Positions 38,101 to 50,857 of a stretch of 64,000 nucleotides of DNA are shown piece after piece. Origin of the DNA: Lucinisca nassula (lineage: Eukaryota; Mollusca; Bivalvia; Lucinida; Lucinidae); assembly GCA_963580285.1 (NCBI GenBank), contig OY757010.1:152726714-152790713 (forward strand). Reading direction: 5' to 3'. The translations under genes and the position numbers were made by a program. Within the stretch, counting starts at the first letter, position 1. Every line of letters starts with the position of its first letter. The notes under the pieces are model-generated. The model was given only the letters and a program-made list of their open reading frames with translations, did not search any database and was not told the DNA's origin.

Positions 38101-39205
38101 GTATGGCATATCTGCCTCTAATAATACTGAAATGTACTGGAGCAAATCCCAAGCTACTTACTGATACATGTATGGCATATCAGCCTCTTATAATAAAGAA
38201 ATGCACTGGGGCAAACCCCAAGCTTCTTTATGATCTATGTATGGCATGTCTGCCTCTTATAATAAAGAAATATACTTGGGCAAACCCCAAGCTACTTAAT
38301 GATACATGTATGGCAAATCTGCCTGCAATAATAAAGAAATGCTTTGGGACAAACCCCAAGCTACGTAATGATACATGTATGGAATATCTGCCTCTAATAA
38401 TAAAGAAATGTACTGGGGCAAACCTCAAGCTACTTAATGATACATGTTTGGCATATCTGCCTCTAATAATAAAGAAATGTACTTGGCAAACCCCAAGCTA
38501 CTTAATGATACATGTATGGCATATCTGCCTCTTATAATAAAGAAATGTACTGGGGCAAACCCCAAGCTACGTAATGATACATGTATGGCATATCTGCCTC
38601 TAATAATACTGAAATGTACTGGGGCAAACCCCAAGCTACTTACTGATACATGTAGGGACATACATGTATGGCATATCAGCCTCTTATAAAAAAGAAATAC
38701 ACTGGGGCAAACCCCAAGCTTCTTTATGATCTATGTATGGCATATCTGCCTCTTATAATAAAGAAATGTACTGGGGCAAACCCCAAGCTACTTAATGATA
38801 CATGTATGGCAAATCTGCCTGCAACATTAAAGAAATGCACTGGGGCAAACCCCAAGCTACGTAATGATACATGTGTGGCATATCTGCCTCTAATAGTAAA
38901 GAAATGTACTGGGGCAATCCCCAAGCTTCTTAATGATCCATGTAGGCATATCTGCCTCCCCAGCCAGCAAAGAATGCCGGGCCATCGTCGGGCCGATAGC
39001 GGTACGACGTGGTAACGTCGAACCGCTATCGGCCCGACGTTGGCCCGCTGTTGTGTGCTGACAGGGTCTTATAATAAAGAAATGCACTGGGGCAAACCCC
39101 CAAGCTTCTTTATGATCTATGTATGGTATATCTGCCTCTTATAATAAAGAAATGCACTGGGGCAAACCCCAAGCTTCTTTATGATCTATGTATGGCATAG
39201 CTGCC
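35150..39205. repeat. ~4.06-kb block, copy 2 of the 5098-bp repeat
   Basis: Near-identical to 30050-34110. From about 35.2 kb onward this region is also repeated at about 45.65-49.55 kb with an offset of 10449-10450 bp. The offset changes to 10311 after about 39.2 kb because of a 138-bp (two-monomer) length difference. Confidence 0.85.
38958..39067. mobile_element. Palindromic insert 4 (full, 110 bp)
   Basis: Full-length form, matching insert 3 including the loop variant GTGGTAACGTCG and the shortened flanking monomer. It was carried by the 5098-bp duplication. Confidence 0.8.
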
Positions 39206-42077
39206 TCTTATAATAAAGAAATGCACTGGGGCAAACCCCAAGCTTCTTTATGATCTATGTATGGCATATCTGCCTCTAATAATAAAGAAATGTACTGGGG
39301 CAATCCCAAAGCTACTTAATGATACATGTATGGCAAATCTGCCTGCAATAATAAAGAAATGCACTTGGGCAAACCCCAAGCTTCTTTATGATCCATGTAT
39401 GGCATATCTGCCTCTTGTAATAAAAAAATGCACTGGGGCAAACCCCAAGCTTCTTTATGATCTATGTATGGCATAGCTGCCTCTTATAATAAAGAAATGC
39501 ACTGGGGCAAACCCCAAGCTTCTTTATGATCTATGTATGGCATATCTGCCTCTAATAATAAAGAAATGTACTGGGGCAAACCCAAAGCTACTTAATGATA
39601 CATGTATGGCAAATCTGCCTGGAATAATAAAAACATATACTGGTGCAAACCCCAAGCTTCTTAATGATCCATGTATGGCATGTCTGCCTCTTATAATAAA
39701 GAAATATACTGGGGCAAACCCCAAGCTACTTAATGATACATGTATGGCAAATCTGCCAGCAATAATAAAGAAATACACTGGGACAAACCCCAAGCTTCTT
39801 TATGATCCAAGTATGGCTTATCTGCCTCTTATAATATAGAAATGTACTGGGACAAACCCCAAGCTACTTAATGATACATATATGGCATATCTGCCTGGAA
39901 TAATAAAAACATGTACTGGTGCAAACCCCAAGCTTCTTTATGATCCATGTATGGCATGTCTGCCTCTTATAATAAAGAAATATACTGGGGCAAACCCCAA
40001 GCTACTTAATGATACATGTATGGCAAATCTGCCTGCAATAATAAAGAAATGCTTTGGGACAAACCCCAAGCTACGTAATGATACATGTATGGAATATCTG
40101 CCTCTAATAATAACGAAATGTACTGGAGCAAACCCCAAGCTACTTAATGATACATATTTGGCATATCTGCCTCTAATAATAAAGAAATGTACTTGGCAAA
40201 CCCCAAGCTACTTAATGATACATGTATGGCATATCTGCCTCTTGTAATAAAGAACTGTACTGGGGCAAACCCCACGCTACGTAATGATACATGTGTATGG
40301 CATATCTGCCTCTAATAATACTGAAATGTACTGGGGCAAACCCCAAGCTACTTACTGATACATGTATGGCATATCAGCCTCTTATAATAAAGAAATGCAC
40401 TGGGGCAAACCCCAAGCTTCTTTATGATCTATGTATGGCATATCTGCAAAGAATGCCGGGCCATCGTCGGGCCGATAGCGGTACGACGTGGCAACGTCGA
40501 ACCGCTATCGGCCCGACGTTGGCCCGCTATTGTGTGCTGACAGGATCTTATAATAAAGAAATGCACTGGGGCAAACCCCAAGCTTCTTTATGATCTATGT
40601 ATGGCATATCTGCCTCTTATAATAAAGAAATGCATTGGGGCAAACCCGAAGCTTCTTAATGATCTATGTATGGCATATCTGCCTCTTATAATAAAGAAAT
40701 GCACTGGGGCAAACCCCAAGCTTCTTTATGATCTATGTATGGCATATCTGCCTCTAATATTAAAGAAATGTACTGGGGCAAACCCCAAGCTACTTAATGA
40801 TACATGTATGGCAAATCTGCCTGCAATAATAAAGAAATGCACTGGGGCAAACCCCAAGCTTCTTTATGATCCATGTATGGCTTATCTGCCTCTTATAATA
40901 TGGAAATGTACTGGGGCAAACCCCAAGCTACTTAATGATACATATATGGCATATCTGCCTGGAATAATAAAAACATGTACTGGTGCAAACCCCAAGCTTC
41001 TTTATGATCCATGTATGGCATGTTTGCCTCTTATAATAAAGAAATATACTGGGGCAAACCCAAAGCTACTTAATGATATATGTACGGCAAATCTGCCTGC
41101 AATAATAAAGAAATGTTTTGGGACAAACCCCAAGCTACGTAATGATACATGTATTTTATATCTGCCTCTAATAATACTGAAATGTACTGGGGCAAACCCC
41201 AAGCCAGTTACTGATACATGTATGGCATATCAGCCTCTTATAATAAAGAAATGCACTGGGGCAAACCCCAAGCTTCTTTATGATCTATGTATGGCATATC
41301 TGTCTCTTATAATAAAGAAATGTACTGGGGCAAACCCCAAGCTACTTAATGATACATGTATGGCAAATCTGCCTGCAATAATAAAGAAAGGCACTTGGGC
41401 AAACCCCAAGCTTCGTAATGATACATGTATGGCATATCTGTCTCTTATAATAAAGATATGTACAGGGGCAAACCCCAAGCTACTTAATGATACATATATG
41501 GCATATCTGCCTCTTATAATAAAGAAATGCACTAGAGCAAACCCCAAGCTTCTTTATGATACATGTATGCCATATTTGCCTCTTGTAATAAAGAAATGTA
41601 CTGGGGAAAACCCCAAGCTACTTAATGATACATGTATGGCAAATCTGCCTGCAATAATAAAGAAATGCACTTGGGCAAACCCCAAGCTTCGTAATGATAC
41701 ATGTATGGCATATCTGTCTCTTATAATAAAGATATGTACAGGGGCAAACCCCAAGCTACTTAATGATACATATATGGCATATCTGCCTCTTATAATAAAG
41801 AAATGCACTAGAGCAAACCCCAAGCTTCTTTATGATACATGTATGCCATATTTGCCTCTTGTAATAAAGAAATGTACTGGGGAAAACCCCAAGCTACTTA
41901 ATGATACATGTATGGCAAATCTGCCTGCAACATTAAAAAAATGCACTGGGGCAAACCCCAAGCTACGTAATGATACATGTGTGGCATATCTGCCTTTAAT
42001 AGTAAAGAAATGTACTGGGGCAATCCACAAGTTTCTTTATCATCCATGTATTTCATATCTGCCTCTTATAATAAAGA
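39206..42077. repeat. Satellite block repeated at 49.55-52.4 kb (offset 10311)
   Basis: Correspondences include 39537/49848, 40291/50602, 40601/50912 and 41830/52141, all at 10311 bp. Inside it, a 276-bp (four-monomer) series occurs twice in tandem (41278-41553 and 41554-41829), a local higher-order expansion. Confidence 0.8.
40448..40546. mobile_element. Palindromic insert 5 (deleted form, 99 bp)
   Basis: Same 13-bp junction deletion as insert 2. A 442-bp segment containing this insert is absent from the otherwise equivalent place near 35190, showing loss or gain by unequal exchange. Confidence 0.8.
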
Positions 42078-43456
42078 AATGCACTGGGGCAAACCCCAAG
42101 CTTCTTTATGATCCATGTATGGCTTATCTGCCTCTTATATTATAGAAATGTACTGGGACAAACCCCAAGCTACCTAATGATACACATATGGCATATCTGC
42201 CTGGAATAATAAAAACATGTACTGGTGCAAACCCCAAGCTTCTTTATGATCCATGTATGGCATGTCTGCCTCTTATAATAAAGAAATATACTGGGGCAAA
42301 CCCCAAGCTACTTAATGATACATGTATGGCAAATCTGCCTGCAATAATAAAGAAATGCTTTGGGACAAACCCCAAGCTACGTAATGATACATGTATGGAA
42401 TATCTGCCTCTAATAATAAAGAAATGTACTGGGGCAAACCCCAAGCTACTTAATGATACATGTTTGGCATATCTGCCTCTAATAATAAAGAAATGTACTT
42501 GGCAAACCCCAAGCTAATTAATGATACATGTACGGCATATCTGCCTCTTATAATAAAGAAATGTACTTGGGCAAACCCCAAGCTACGTAATGATACCTGT
42601 ATGGCATATCTGCCTCTAATAATACTGAAATGTACTGGGGCAAATCCCAAGCTACTTACTGATACATGTATGGCATATCAGCCTCTTATAATAAAGAAAT
42701 GCACTGGGGCAAACCCCAAGCTTCTTTATGATCTATGTATGGCATGTCTGCCTCTTATAATAAAGAAATATACTTGGGCAAACCCCAAGCTACTTAATGA
42801 TACATGTATGGCAAATCTGCCTGCAATTATAAAGAAATGCTTTGGGACAAACCCCAAGCTACGTAATGATACATGTATGGAATATCTGCCTCTAATAATA
42901 AAGAAATGTACTGGGGCAAACCCCAAGCTACTTAATGATACATGTTTGGCTTATCTGCCTCTAATAATAAAGAAATGTACTTGGCAAACCCCAAGCTACT
43001 TAATGATACATGTATGGCATATCTGCTTCTTATAATAAAGAAATGTACTGGGGCAAACCCCAAACTACGTAATGATACATGTATGGCATATCTGCCTCTA
43101 ATAATACTGAAATGTACTGGGGCAAATCCCAAGCTACTTACTGATACATGTAGGGACATACATGTATGGCATATCAGCCTCTTATAATAAAGAAATACAC
43201 TGGGGCAAACCCCAAGCTTCTTTATGATCTATGTATGGCACATCTGCCTCTTATAATAAAGAAATGTACTGGGGCAAACCCCAAGCTACTTAATGATACA
43301 TGTATGGCAAATCTGCCTGCAACATTAAAGAAATGCACTGGGGCAAACCCCAAGCTACGTAATGATACATGTGTGGCATATCTGCCTCTAATATTAAAGA
43401 AATGTACTGGGGCAATCCCCAAGCTTCTTAATGATCCATGTATGGCATATCTGCCT

Positions 43457-43566
43457 CCCCAGCCAGCAAAGAATGCCGGGCCATCGTCGGGTCGATAGCG
43501 GTACGACGTGGCAACGTCGAACCGCTATCGGCCCGAGGTTGGCCCGCTGTTGTGTGCTGACAGGGT
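43457..43566. mobile_element. Palindromic insert 6 (full, 110 bp)
   Basis: Full-length form, partner of insert 1 at 15550-bp offset. It shares the CCCGAGG stem mismatch and has one extra change in the left stem (GGGTCGATAG). Confidence 0.8.
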
Positions 43567-45219
43567 CTTATAATAAAAAATGCACTGGGGCAAACCCCCA
43601 AGCTTCTTTATGATCTATGAATGGTATATCTGCCTCTTATAATAAAGAAATGCACTGGGGCAAACCCCAAGTTCTTTATGATCTATGTATGGCATAGCTG
43701 CCTCTTATAATAAAGAAATGCACTGGGGCAAACCCCAAGCTTCTTTATGATCTATGTATGGCATATCTGCCTCTAATAATAAAGAAATGTACTGGGGCAA
43801 TCCCAAAGCTACTTAATGATACATGTATGGCAAATCTGCCTGCAATAATAAAGAAATGCACTGGGGCAAACCCCAAGCTTCTTTATGATCCATGTTTGGC
43901 ATATCTGCCTCTTGTAATAAAGAAATGCACTGGGGCAAACCCCAAGCTTCTTTATGATCTATGTATGGCATAGCTGCCTCTTATAATAAAGAAATGCACT
44001 GGGGCAAACCCCAAGCTTCTTTATGATCTATGTATGGCATATCTGCCTCTAATAATAAAGAAATGTACTGGGGCAAACCCAAAGCTACTTAATGATACAT
44101 GTATGGCAAATCTGCCTGGAATAATAAAAACATATACTGGTGCAAACCCCAAGCTTCTTAATGATCCATGTATGGCATGTCTGCCTCTTATAATAAAGAA
44201 ATATACTGGGGCAAACCCCAAGCTACTTAATGATACATGTATGGCAAATCTGCCTGCAATAATAAAGAAATACACTGGGACAAACCCCAAGCTTCTTTAT
44301 GATCCATGTATGGCTTATCTGCCTCTTATAATATAGAAATGTACTGGGACAAACCCCAAGCTACTTAATGATACATATATGGCATATCTGCCTGGAATAA
44401 TAAAAACATGTACTGGTGCAAACCCCAAGCTTCTTTATGATCCATGTATGGCATGTCTGCCTCTTATAATAAAGAAATATACTGGGGCAAACCCCAAGCT
44501 ACTTAATGATACATGTATGGCAAATCTGCCTCCAATAATAAAGAAATGCACTGGGGCAAACCCCAAGCTTCTTTATGATCCATGTATGGCTTATCTGCCT
44601 CTTATAATATAGAAATGTACTGGGACAAACCCCAAGCTACTTAATGATACATATATGGCATATCTGCCTGGAATAATAAAAACATGTACTGGTGCAAACC
44701 CCAAGCTTCTTTATGATCCATGTATGGCATGTCTGCCTCTTATAATAAAGAAATATACTGGGGCAAACCCCAAGCTACTTAATGATACATATATGGCATA
44801 TCTGCTTGGAATAATAAAAACATGTACTGGTGCAAACCCCAAGCTTCTTTATGATCTATGTATGGCATAGCTGCCTCTTATAATAAAGAAATGCACTTGG
44901 GCAAACCCCAAGCTTCTTTATGATCTGTGTATGGCATATCTGCCTCTAATAATAAAGAAATGTACTGGGGCAAACCCAAAGCTACTTAATGATACATGTA
45001 TGGCAAATCTGCCTGGAATAATAAAAACATATACTGGTGCAAACCCCAAGCTACGTAATGATACATGTATGGCATATCTGCCTCTAATAATACTGAAATG
45101 TACTGGGGCAAACCCAATGCTACTTACTGATACATGTATGGCATATCAGCCTCTTATAATAAAGAAATGCACTGGGGCAAACCCCAAGCTTCTTTATGAT
45201 CTATGTATGGCATATCTGC

Positions 45220-45318
45220 AAAGAATGCCGGGCCATCGTCGGGCCGATAGCGGTACGACGTGGCAACGTCGAACCGCTATCGGCCCGACGTTGGCTCGCT
45301 ATTGTGTGCTGACAGGAT
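45220..45318. mobile_element. Palindromic insert 7 (deleted form, 99 bp)
   Basis: Partner of insert 2 at 15548-bp offset, with the same 13-bp junction deletion and the same GGCTCGC variant in the right half. Confidence 0.8.
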
Positions 45319-48300
45319 CTTATAATAAAGAAATGCACTGGGGCAAACCCCAAGCTTCTTTATGATCTATGTATGGCATGTCTGCCTCTTATAATAAAGA
45401 AATGCACTGGGGCAAACCCCAAGCTTCTTAATGATCTATGTATGGCATATCTGCCTCTTATAATAAAGAAATGCACTGAGGCAAACCCCAAGCTTCTTTA
45501 TGATCTATGTATGGCATATCTGCCTCTAATATTAAAGAAATGTACTGGGGCAAACCCCAAGCTACTTAATGATACATGTATGGCAAATCTGCCTGCAATA
45601 ATAAAGAAATGCACTGGGGCAAACCCCAAGCTTCTTTATGATCCATGTATGGCTTATCTGCCTCTTATAATATGGAAATGTACTGGGGCAAACCCCAAGC
45701 TACTTAATGATACATATATGGCATATCTGCCTGGAATAATAAAAACATGTACTGGTGCAAACCCCAAGCTTCTTTATGATCCATGTATGGCATGTTTGCC
45801 TCTTATAATAAAGAAATATACTGTGGCAAACCCAAAGCTACTTAATGATATATGTATGGCAAATCTGCCTGCAATAATAAAGAAATGTTTTGGGACAAAC
45901 CCCGAGCTACGTAATGATACATGTATTTTATATCTGCCTCTAATAATACTGAAATGTACTGGGGCAAACCCCAAGCTTCTTTATGATCTATGTATGGCAT
46001 ATCTGTCTCTTATAATAAAGAAATGTACTGGGGCAAACCCCAAGCTACTTAATGATACATGTATGGCATATCAGCCTCTTATAATAAAGAAATGCACTGG
46101 GGCAAACCCCAAGCTTCTTTATGATCTATGTATGGCATATCTGTCTCTTATAATAAAGAAATGTACTGGGGCAAACCCCAAGCTACTTAATGATACATGT
46201 ATAGCAAATCTGCCTGCAATAATAAAGAAATGCACTTGGGCAAACCCCAAGCTTCGTAATGATACATGTATGGCATATCTGTCTCTTATAATAAAGATAT
46301 GTACAGGGGCAAACCCCAAGCTACTTAATGATACATATATGGCATATCTGCCTCTTATAATAAAGAAATGCACTAGAGCAAACCCCAAGCTTCTTTATGA
46401 TACATGTATGCCATATTTGCCTCTTGTAATAAAGAAATGTACTGGGGAAAACCCCAAGCTACTTAATGATACATGTATGGCAAATCTGCCTGCAACATTA
46501 AAAAAATGCACTGGGGCAAACCCCAAGCTACGTAATGATACATGTGTGGCATATCTGCCTTTAATAGTAAAGAAATGTACTGGGGCAATCCACAAGCTTC
46601 TTTATGATCCATGTATTTCATATCTGCCTCTTATAATAAAGAAATGCACTGGGGCAAACCCCAAGCTTCTTTATGATCTATGTATGGCATATCTGCCTCT
46701 TATAATAAAGAAATGTACTGGGGCATCCCCAAGCTACTTAATGATACATGTATGGCAAATCTGCCTGCAATAATAAAGAAATGCACTGGGGCAAACCCCA
46801 AGCTTCGTAATTATACATGTATGGGATATCTGTCTCTTATAATAAAGATATGTACTGGGGCAAACCCCAAGCTACTTAATGATAAATACATTGTATATGG
46901 CATATCTGCCTCTTATAATAAAGAAATGCACTAGGGCAAACCCCAAGCTTCTTTATGATCCATGTATGGCTTATCTGCCTCTTATAATATAGAAATGTAC
47001 TGGGGCAAACCCCAAGCTACTTAATGATACGTTTTTGGCATATCTGCCTGCAATAATAAAAACATGTACTGATGCAAACCACAAACTTCTTTATGATCCA
47101 TGTATGTCATATCAGCCTCTTATTATAAAGAAATGAACTTGGGCAAACCCCAAGCTTCTTTATGATCCATGTATGTCATGTCTGCCTCTTATAATAAAGA
47201 AATATACTGGGGCAAACCCCAAGCTACTTAATGATACATGTATGGCAAATCTGCCTGCAATAATAAAGAAATGCACTGGGGCAAACCCCAAGCTTCTTTA
47301 TGATCCATGTATGGCTTATCTGCCTCTTATAATATAGAAATGTACTGGGACAAACCCCAAGCTACTTAATGATACATATATGGCATATCTGCCTGGAATA
47401 ATAAAAACATGTACTGGTGCAAACCCCAAGCTTCTTTATGATCCATGTATGGCATGTCTGCCTCGTATAATAAAGAAATATACTGGGGCAAACCCCAAGC
47501 TACTTAATGATACATGTATGGCAAATCTGCCTGCAATAATATAGAAATGCACTGGGGCAAACCCCAAGCTTCTTTATGATCCATGTATGGCTTATCTGCC
47601 TCTTATAATATAGAAATGTACTGGGACAAACCCCAAGCTACTTAATGATACATATATGGCATATCTGCCTGGAATAATAAAAACATGTACTGGTGCAAAA
47701 CCCAAGCTTCTTTATGATCCATGTATGGCATGTCTGCCTCTTATAATAAAGAAATATACTGGGGCAAACCCCAAGCTACTTAATGATACATGTATGGCAA
47801 ATCTGCCTGCAATAATAAAGAAATGCACTGGGGCAAACCCCAAGCTTCTTTATGATCCATGTATGGCTTATCTGCCTCTTACAATATGGAAATGTACTGG
47901 GGCAAACCCCAAGCTACTTAATGATACATATATGGCATGTCTGCCTCTTATAATAAAGAAATATACTGGGGCAAACCCCAAGCTACTTAATGATACATGT
48001 ATGGCAAATCTGCCTGCAATAATAAAGAAATGCACTGGGGCAAACCCCAAGCTTCTTTATGATCCATGTATGGCTTATCTGCCTCTTATATTATAGAAAT
48101 GTACTGGGACAAACCCCAAGCTACCTAATGATACACATATGGCATATCTGCCTGGAATAATAAAAACATGTACTGGTGCAAACCCCAAGCTTCTTTATGA
48201 TCCATGAATGGCATGTCTGCCTCTTATAATAATGAAATATACTGGGGCAAACCCCAAGCTACTTAATGATACATGTATGGCAAATCTGCCTGCAATAATA

Positions 48301-49406
48301 AAGAAATGCTTTGGGACAAACCCCAAGCTACGTAATGATACATGTATGGAATATCTGCCTCTAATAATAAAGAAATGTACTGGGGCAAACCCCAAGCTAC
48401 TTAATGATACATGTTTGGCATATCTGCCTCTAATAATAAAGAAATGTACTTGGCAAACCCCAAGCTAATTAATGATACATGTACGGCATATCTGCCTCTT
48501 AAAATAAAGAAATGTACTTGGGCAAACCCCAAGCTACGTAATGATACCTGTATGGCATATCTGCCTCTAATAATACTGAAATGTACTGGAGCAAATCCCA
48601 AGCTACTTACTGATACATGTATGGCATATCAGCCTCTTATAATAAAGAAATGCACTGGGGCAAACCCCAAGCTTCTTTATGATCTATGTATGGCATGTCT
48701 GCCTCTTATAATAAAGAAATATACTTGGGCAAACCCCAAGCTACTTAATGATACATGTATGGCAAATCTGCCTGCAATAATAAAGAAATGCTTTGGGACA
48801 AACCCCAAGCTACGTAATGATACATGTATGGAATATCTGCCTCTAATAATAAAGAAATGTACTGGGGCAAACCTCAAGCTACTTAATGATACATGTTTGG
48901 CATATCTGCCTCTAATAATAAAGAAATGTACTTGGCAAACCCCAAGCTACTTAATGATACATGTATGGCATATCTGCCTCTTATAATAAAGAAATGTACT
49001 GGGGCAAACCCCAAGCTACGTAATGATACATGTATGGCATATCTGCCTCTAATAATACTGAAATGTACTGGGGCAAACCCCAAGCTACTTACTGATACAT
49101 GTAGGGACATACATGTATGGCATATCAGCCTCTTATAAAAAAGAAATACACTGGGGCAAACCCCAAGCTTCTTTATGATCTATGTATGGCATATCTGCCT
49201 CTTATAATAAAGAAATGTACTGGGGCAAACCCCAAGCTACTTAATGATACATGTATGGCAAATCTGCCTGCAACATTAAAGAAATGCACTGGGGCAAACC
49301 CCAAGCTACGTAATGATACATGTGTGGCATATCTGCCTCTAATAGTAAAGAAATGTACTGGGGCAATCCCCAAGCTTCTTAATGATCCATGTAGGCATAT
49401 CTGCCT

Positions 49407-49516
49407 CCCCAGCCAGCAAAGAATGCCGGGCCATCGTCGGGCCGATAGCGGTACGACGTGGTAACGTCGAACCGCTATCGGCCCGACGTTGGCCCGCTGT
49501 TGTGTGCTGACAGGGT
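49407..49516. mobile_element. Palindromic insert 8 (full, 110 bp)
   Basis: Full-length form, partner of insert 3 at 15547-bp offset and of insert 4 at 10449 bp. It shares their loop variant and shortened flanking monomer. Confidence 0.8.
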
Positions 49517-50758
49517 CTTATAATAAAGAAATGCACTGGGGCAAACCCCCAAGCTTCTTTATGATCTATGTATGGTATATCTGCCTCTTATAATAAAGAA
49601 ATGCACTGGGGCAAACCCCAAGCTTCTTTATGATCTATGTATGGCATATCTGCCTGCAATAATAAAGAAATGCACTTGGGCAAACCCCAAGCTTCTTTAT
49701 GATCCATGTATGGCATATCTGCCTCTTGTAATAAAAAAATGCACTGGGGCAAACCCCAAGCTTCTTTATGATCTATGTATGGCATAGCTGCCTCTTATAA
49801 TAAAGAAATGCACTGGGGCAAACCCCAAGCTTCTTTATGATCTATGTATGGCATATCTGCCTCTAATAATAAAGAAATGTACTGGGGCAAACCCAAAGCT
49901 ACTTAATGATACATGTATGGCAAATCTGCCTGGAATAATAAAAACATATACTGGTGCAAACCCCAAGCTTCTTAATGATCCATGTATGGCATGTCTGCCT
50001 CTTATAATAAAGAAATATACTGGGGCAAACCCCAAGCTACTTAATGATACATGTATGGCAAATCTGCCTGCAATAATAAAGAAATACACTGGGACAAACC
50101 CCAAGCTTCTTTATGATCCAAGTATGGCTTATCTGCCTCTTATAATATAGAAATGTACTGGGACAAACCCCAAGCTACTTAATGATACATATATGGCATA
50201 TCTGCCTGGAATAATAAAAACATGTACTGGTGCAAACCCCAAGCTTCTTTATGATCCATGTATGGCATGTCTGCCTCTTATAATAAAGAAATATACTGGG
50301 GCAAACCCCAAGCTACTTAATGATACATGTATGGCAAATCTGCCTGCAATAATAAAGAAATGCTTTGGGACAAACCCCAAGCTACGTAATGATACATGTA
50401 TGGAATATCTGCCTCTAATAATAACGAAATGTACTGGAGCAAACCCCAAGCTACTTAATGATACATATTTGGCATATCTGCCTCTAATAATAAAGAAATG
50501 TACTTGGCAAACCCCAAGCTACTTAATGATACATGTATGGCATATCTGCCTCTTGTAATAAAGAACTGTACTGGGGCAAACCCCACGCTACGTAATGATA
50601 CATGTGTATGGCATATCTGCCTCTAATAATACTGAAATGTACTGGGGCAAACCCCAAGCTACTTACTGATACATGTATGGCATATCAGCCTCTTATAATA
50701 AAGAAATGCACTGGGGCAAACCCCAAGCTTCTTTATGATCTATGTATGGCATATCTGC

Positions 50759-50857
50759 AAAGAATGCCGGGCCATCGTCGGGCCGATAGCGGTACGACGT
50801 GGCAACGTCGAACCGCTATCGGCCCGACGTTGGCCCGCTATTGTGTGCTGACAGGAT
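50759..50857. mobile_element. Palindromic insert 9 (deleted form, 99 bp)
   Basis: Partner of insert 5 at 10311-bp offset, with the same junction deletion and CAGGAT right end. It lies just past the right break of the 8.66-kb duplication. Confidence 0.8.

Larger units (their letters stand above)
42078..50738. repeat. Large segmental duplication, copy 2 (8.66 kb)
   Basis: Partner of 26530-35190. Small differences include a lost C near 43671 (CCCCAAGTTCTTT), one A fewer near 43574 and a short deletion near 46725 (GGGGCATCCCC). The last breaks the plus-strand open frame that is continuous in the partner copy. Confidence 0.85.
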
